This document shows positions 59,728-64,000 of a stretch of 64,000 nucleotides of DNA, piece after piece. This stretch comes from Kudoa neothunni (Eukaryota > Cnidaria). The position numbers were made by a program, and so were the translations under genes. Location of the stretch: assembly GCA_964304625.1 (NCBI GenBank), contig OZ199839.1:7502001-7566000 (forward strand), in the 5' to 3' direction. The notes under the pieces are model-generated. The model saw only the letters and a list, made by a program, of their open reading frames with translations. It made no database searches and was not told where the DNA came from. Position 1 is the stretch's first letter; the number at the start of each line of letters is the position of its first letter.

Positions 59728-61160
59728 TCAGATCATAGCACAAAAAATAATTATAATAAAAAATTTACCTTGAAATACGTGAGAATTTATTGAATTAATT
59801 GAAATAAGTGGATTTTGAAAATTTCTTATTTTCAACCTCAAATCTCCATTATTCTCAAGGTTAAGCTGGTTCCTCTTCTTTGTCAAAATTGCGTCCGCAT
59901 GAATAAAACCGACTTGAACCATATAGGAGGTTGGGAACGCTATTAGAAAATATTCATGTTCTCCAAATCTTCGTATCTTATTTTCCAATCTTCCTTTAGT
60001 TTATTAAGGTGCTCAATGTATATCCACAAATCATGATCCAATATATTTTTTGACTTTGTTAATACTTGCATATTTGAGAAATATTTGAACTTCCAAATGT
60101 TGATTCGTCGAGTTGAATAACAAATTTATATCTCTAGAGCTCAGATATTAATGTCCTTTCTACATCGTTTGCCATTTCTTCAATGCGTCTCCGCACAAAA
60201 TTTGCGCTCAATGATATACATTTAAGAACTGGAAGAGGGTCTTTCTTTAAAACACATTCAATCACATCCTTAATTGCAAGTACTATAATATCTTCTCCAA
60301 TAATGTATGGTTTCCTTTTTTTGTCATATTAATTGAGATACTGTACGATACATTTAGTCCTCCTTCATTATCAACACTGGCGGAGCCTTACATTTATCTT
60401 TAAGTTTTTTGAAAAATTCAACGTCCTTATCTTTTTTACTAGAATGGATTCTCTTTCTAACTGTGGGATTCATTATGAATATTATGGTTCCTGTCGAAAA
60501 ATAGAGCAATTGTGCCAAACAATATTTCAGATATTACGCGAGGTTTAACATCAAATAAATAAATAAAATTTCCTCCAATGTACTGTTTAATTGTCATCCG
60601 TATCTACAGCTGTATTATCATCATCACAATTAAATTTTTGGCTTTTTTATTATGTTTTCCCTGTCGTTCGTGATGACATCGGTAAACAGCTATCATCGTT
60701 TCTTTTGACGAGTTGTTTTGCAAGTAATTTGCACTTGACGGTATCTGCCTTTAGAGAGTTTGTTTGCTTGGTTTTAATTGGGTTCATCATAAAATCAGCT
60801 AAAATGCCGACTTTTGAAATGTTAATGCTATTATCCTTTATTTCTTTTTGTTGTATTTGCGCGAGGAAGCAATCAGTGTTAAAGAATAATACAGCTATGT
60901 TATTATAGTAAACGAAGCTGACGATCACCCTGAACGTTGTTGTCTAGGGGATTACTACACTTTAACTTTGACCAAAATCGGGGGATAATGTCAATACTCT
61001 CGTCAATTAATAATGAAAACTTCTGAGATCTACAGATATTTGAAATAAAAGTATCTTTTTCGAAAGCTGAATCATCCTGAACAATGTATGAAAGTTTGAT
61101 TTTTTTCATTGACAACGGTTCCACAATTTTACTGTGAGGGGATGCAATTTTGCACATGGG
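59728..61160 (-). pseudogene. hAT transposase of the ZBED5/SCAND3-like group, remnant
   Basis: The upstream part (60,960-61,157) has KKIKLSYIVQDDSAFEKDTF and KFSLLIDESIDI, the start of the hAT catalytic domain with its first Asp (DES-D). The downstream part (59,728-59,988) has FLIAFPTSYMVQVGF then LTKKRNQLNLENNGDLRLKI, the conserved C terminus of this group. The stretch between is decayed. It is interrupted at 60,849-60,959 by a short LTR-like element. Terminal repeats were not found. Confidence 0.75.
60849..60959 (-). mobile_element. Short LTR-like element, second copy, inside the hAT remnant
   Basis: On the minus strand it reads TGTAGTAATCCCC to AAATACAACA, the same ends as the copy at 30,941-31,110 and about 85% similar over the shared part by eye. 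It is shorter than that copy. The flanking 5-mers CTTTT and CTTTA agree at four of five positions, compatible with an aged 5-bp target duplication. No coding region. Confidence 0.55.
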
Positions 61161-61209
61161 GTGGAAATGATCAATAAATGTAAGAATGTTGTTATAATAA
61201 AATCTAAAA

Positions 61210-63410
61210 CCCCCAAACTGTTTTTTCTGTGAAATTCTTAGTTTTAGTGAATTATATGTTTACTAATAAAAATAACCCTAAACATATTCTATTAACTTCT
61301 AAAAATATTCTCAATTCGAATATTTGACCGAATTTTTTGTTCGGAATCTTTAGCATATAAAAAAACTTATTATACCAAAAAAATATAGTTTTTAATTTTT
61401 TGTTCGATGTATTACACATACCTCAAGGTAAAAAAATTAATATTATCGTTGTTAAAAAGTAGGTTTTCAAATTTTAGTAATAAAAACTGAATAATTTCTT
61501 AATTTATGCAAACAAAATTAATTTAAAAAAATTATAAACTAAAACAAATCTTGCTACATCAATACTTATATTTGATAGTTCACAAAATATTTTTTTATGG
61601 AAAAAATGAGATGTTTTGTGAAACTTGCACTAAGTTTATTTCTAAAGTTGGTTTACATAAAATTGTTATATGTCTATAGAATTAAAATATTAATAATAAT
61701 AAATAACTTTTCTTTTAATAACTAAGAAAGAAACGAAATAATTTAATGTTTGTTGAAAAAAGATACAGATTACACGTGTATCCGACCGTTTTCGGATAAA
61801 GCATTCTTAAAATTTTAAAGCTATTATTTTTAGCTGAACTTTAGCTCTCTGTATTCATTTATTTTGTTATGAACAAATGTGAAAAAATAAAAAAGATAAA
61901 ACGTGATATAAAGTATTAATGACATATTTTACTACATTTAAATAAATTACGTTAATTTATTTAAAGGCAGTGTCTATTGGCCCGAACAAATTGATTTATT
62001 TAATTTTCGAGCTTTTCATTATAGTAAATCTGTGTTGTCTGATATAAAACAACATGCAAGTGCTTACTTAATTTTTTTATCGGTTAAAAATATTCTGTAT
62101 AATGTAATCATCCTTTAATGTTGTAATACAAAATTATTGTAAAAAAATATAAGATTTTTCACCAGACCAAAAACATAAAGTATATAGTTGTTGTATTTAA
62201 AGATATTTGGTGAGTTAAAGTTGAAAATAATCTTCCAAATATGAATAAAATTGTTATAATGGATAATAACATGATTACAACAGTGAATTCATTTAAAACT
62301 ATGAATATAACACAAATATATCATATCAGAAAATTATTATTGCAAAATACGTGGAACAAATAAATTTCTTACCGATAAAAAATCATAAAAACATTTCATT
62401 CAAATGTTAAACAAGTTTCCGAAGAAAATAGAGCATTTACTGCGATAAATTACAATAATGATGAGGATGGGTCTTTCCTAAGTAACGCCTTATATCACAG
62501 ATTCCTGGGGACACAATTCTTTTATTTTTTTCACATTAATATATAATCCATTTTAATAATTTTTTGACTCATTAAAATTTAAAAAGAATCCCTTAAATAA
62601 GTAAAAATAATTTGTTAGTGAAATGGCTATTTTCGCCTACGAAGATATTCGGGGAGTTGTAGTTTGGACTATAATTGATTATACTTGACTCTTGTAGGCA
62701 AAAAATCAACCAAAAATAAAGTATGACAGCGTTTTCAAAGAAACTAATTTTATATGTTGGCTATTAATAGAAATTGTTAGGATTCAAAATAGCGAACATT
62801 AGTTCTAAATTCCAATTTATAATTAAGATTTTCCGTGATAAAAACATTTTCTCTATATAGTTTCATGACTCGTATTATTCAGAGACACGCAGTATCGATT
62901 ACACTCAGATATCATTATGATTAAGCGTCTCTAGGGTGTTCATTAGTTACTGAAAATGTATTGAATCTGTTTCATCGTAAATCGTACGTAATAGGTCGCT
63001 TTATGTGATTATAGTTACACACTTGTGCAAGAAAAATAAGTACAACAGAATATTTTAAGAATAAATTGCATCGTATATAGAATGATTAATATTTGTTCAT
63101 AACTGTCTCTAAAACTTATTAATAATAATATCTTATTCTTTATTATAATTATTTTCGGAGCTTTTGTAACTTTAATTCAAATAAATTTTAAAAATAAGAT
63201 ATGTCATTCTTAGTCAAGTAAAAACTTGATGCTAATTATTGATATTGTTTATATCAATAAATATTAACGATCAATTAATTTTAATAAAAATAATTTTAAT
63301 GAATCATATTGAATCCCTGTTTTTTAGACCTTAGCGAAGTTATTTTCCTAAAAAGAATTTCTAGCTCCCTGTATCGCTTAAAAGAAGAATTAACAACATG
63401 TACAACTATT
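61210..63410. other. AT-rich stretch without a recognised feature
   Basis: Both strands were read for motifs; nothing supportable was found in these 2.2 kb. Confidence 0.4.
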
Positions 63411-63414
63411 GGGA

Positions 63415-63714
63415 TCAGGATTCGATATGATTATTTATTTCATCCTGCATAATATTATATGCATATGAAGTTAACAATGTTTTATATCGTTCGTTAATGT
63501 CTGAATTTAATTTCGCAACAGTTTGCGTTGTCCACTCTCTAACTGCTTTACTCTCACGCTCAGTCCTCATACTTGATAAATAAATAAGCAGTTCGCTGAA
63601 AAAGACTTCAATTGTTGATAATTTTTTAATAACAAACATATCCATGAATTCTTTAGCCTTTCCAAAGTTTGTAAATGCATTTCCGACCATAGTGATTCTA
63701 CTCGCGACTATCAA
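63415..63714 (-). CDS. Coding-like exon of an unassigned protein
   Basis: An open stretch of about 99 codons with protein-like composition. SRITMVGNAFTNFGKAKEF is followed by IEVFFSELLIYLSSMR and a charged helix (EWTTQTVAKLNSDINERYKT). The first part faintly resembles the C-terminal end of RasGAP domains, but the resemblance is weak and I do not assign it. Splice partners probably lie on either side; 63,720-64,000 shows none clearly. Confidence 0.3.
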   Translation of the reverse strand: MIVASRITMVGNAFTNFGKAKEFMDMFVIKKLSTIEVFFSELLIYLSSMRTERESKAVREWTTQTVAKLNSDINERYKTLLTSYAYNIMQDEINNHIES

Positions 63715-64000
63715 CGTTACAACCGCACGCTAGGGGGTATTTTACTCGTTTATGCTGCTATAACACATAAAATTAGATTAATTATATAAATAATACAGAT
63801 TTATAAATATTTAATGTCATTTATAATGATACTTATGAATAAGTTTAAAATATCCTCGATGTATTTTGATGCTTAATTGTTAATTAAAAGATAAATGAAA
63901 CTAAATTTATATTCTGTATTTTTCAAGATTTTTCTTTGTTGCTTAAAACCACGGATGTATCAAATAATTATGATGAAATTTAAACGAAATAAGGTTCATT

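Noticed and set aside
60591-60908. 105-codon plus-strand open stretch
   Set aside because: It is antisense to the hAT remnant and runs into the LTR-like copy; no family resemblance.

Overview
The window is eukaryotic and most likely from a small-genome animal. It is very AT-rich. Its host genes are split by many GT-AG introns, and its gene set is animal-like: AP-3 beta adaptin, lysosomal PPT1, GMPPB, cornichon and an NTPDase. I resolved 39 introns in four complete genes. Of these, 38 are 31-90 nt and one is 673 nt. AT-richness, tiny introns and a dense DNA-transposon load would fit a parasitic, genome-reduced animal such as a myxozoan. That is an inference, because no marker here fixes the taxon.

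Layout. 1-2 kb: no gene seen. 2.0-3.8 kb: an NTPDase (GDA1/CD39)-like gene on the minus strand, repeated almost identically at 25.7-27.55 kb. 4.0-4.5 kb: a SINE, with a second copy at 40.1-40.65 kb. 6.1-14 kb: a run of decayed DNA transposons (Tigger with terminal repeats, Merlin, a FAR1-type MULE, Tc1/IS630-like, a second Tigger). 14-16.8 kb: empty. 16.9-17.7 kb: exons of an unrecognised single-pass membrane protein. 17.9-18.9 kb: a second Tc1-like transposase. 19.24-22.67 kb: a hAT element invaded by a Helitron-like element. 23.6-23.9 kb: a transposase fragment. 28.25-28.8 kb: an unrecognised host gene end. 29.16-33.66 kb: two piggyBac remnants with a MULE between them, and a short LTR-like element inside the first. 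34.24-34.83 kb: an intact cornichon gene. 35.76-38.45 kb: a whole-length piggyBac. 41.36-42.3 kb: an IS630-like transposase. 43.0-44.62 kb: GMPPB. 48.13-49.99 kb: PPT1. 50.58-52.73 kb: another piggyBac. 53.0-54.03 kb: the second Helitron-like copy. 54.76-58.39 kb: AP-3 beta. 59.7-61.2 kb: a ZBED/hAT remnant carrying the second LTR-like copy. 61.2-64 kb: one unassigned coding-like exon.

The host genes share a secretory and endolysosomal theme. GMPPB makes GDP-mannose for glycosylation. Cornichon is a COPII cargo receptor. AP-3 sorts cargo to lysosome-related organelles. PPT1 is a lysosomal thioesterase. The CD39-like protein would be extracellular or lumenal. I see no operon-like arrangement and draw no functional link from proximity.

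Most notable points: a CD39-fold gene that appears to have lost its apyrase catalytic motifs and exists as two about 99% identical copies inside otherwise diverged flanks; an AP-3 beta chain that stops after its acidic hinge with no ear domain; near-minimal introns; a SINE family, a Helitron-like family and a TG...CA family with a 5-bp target duplication, each with two copies here; and piggyBac elements with shared ends.
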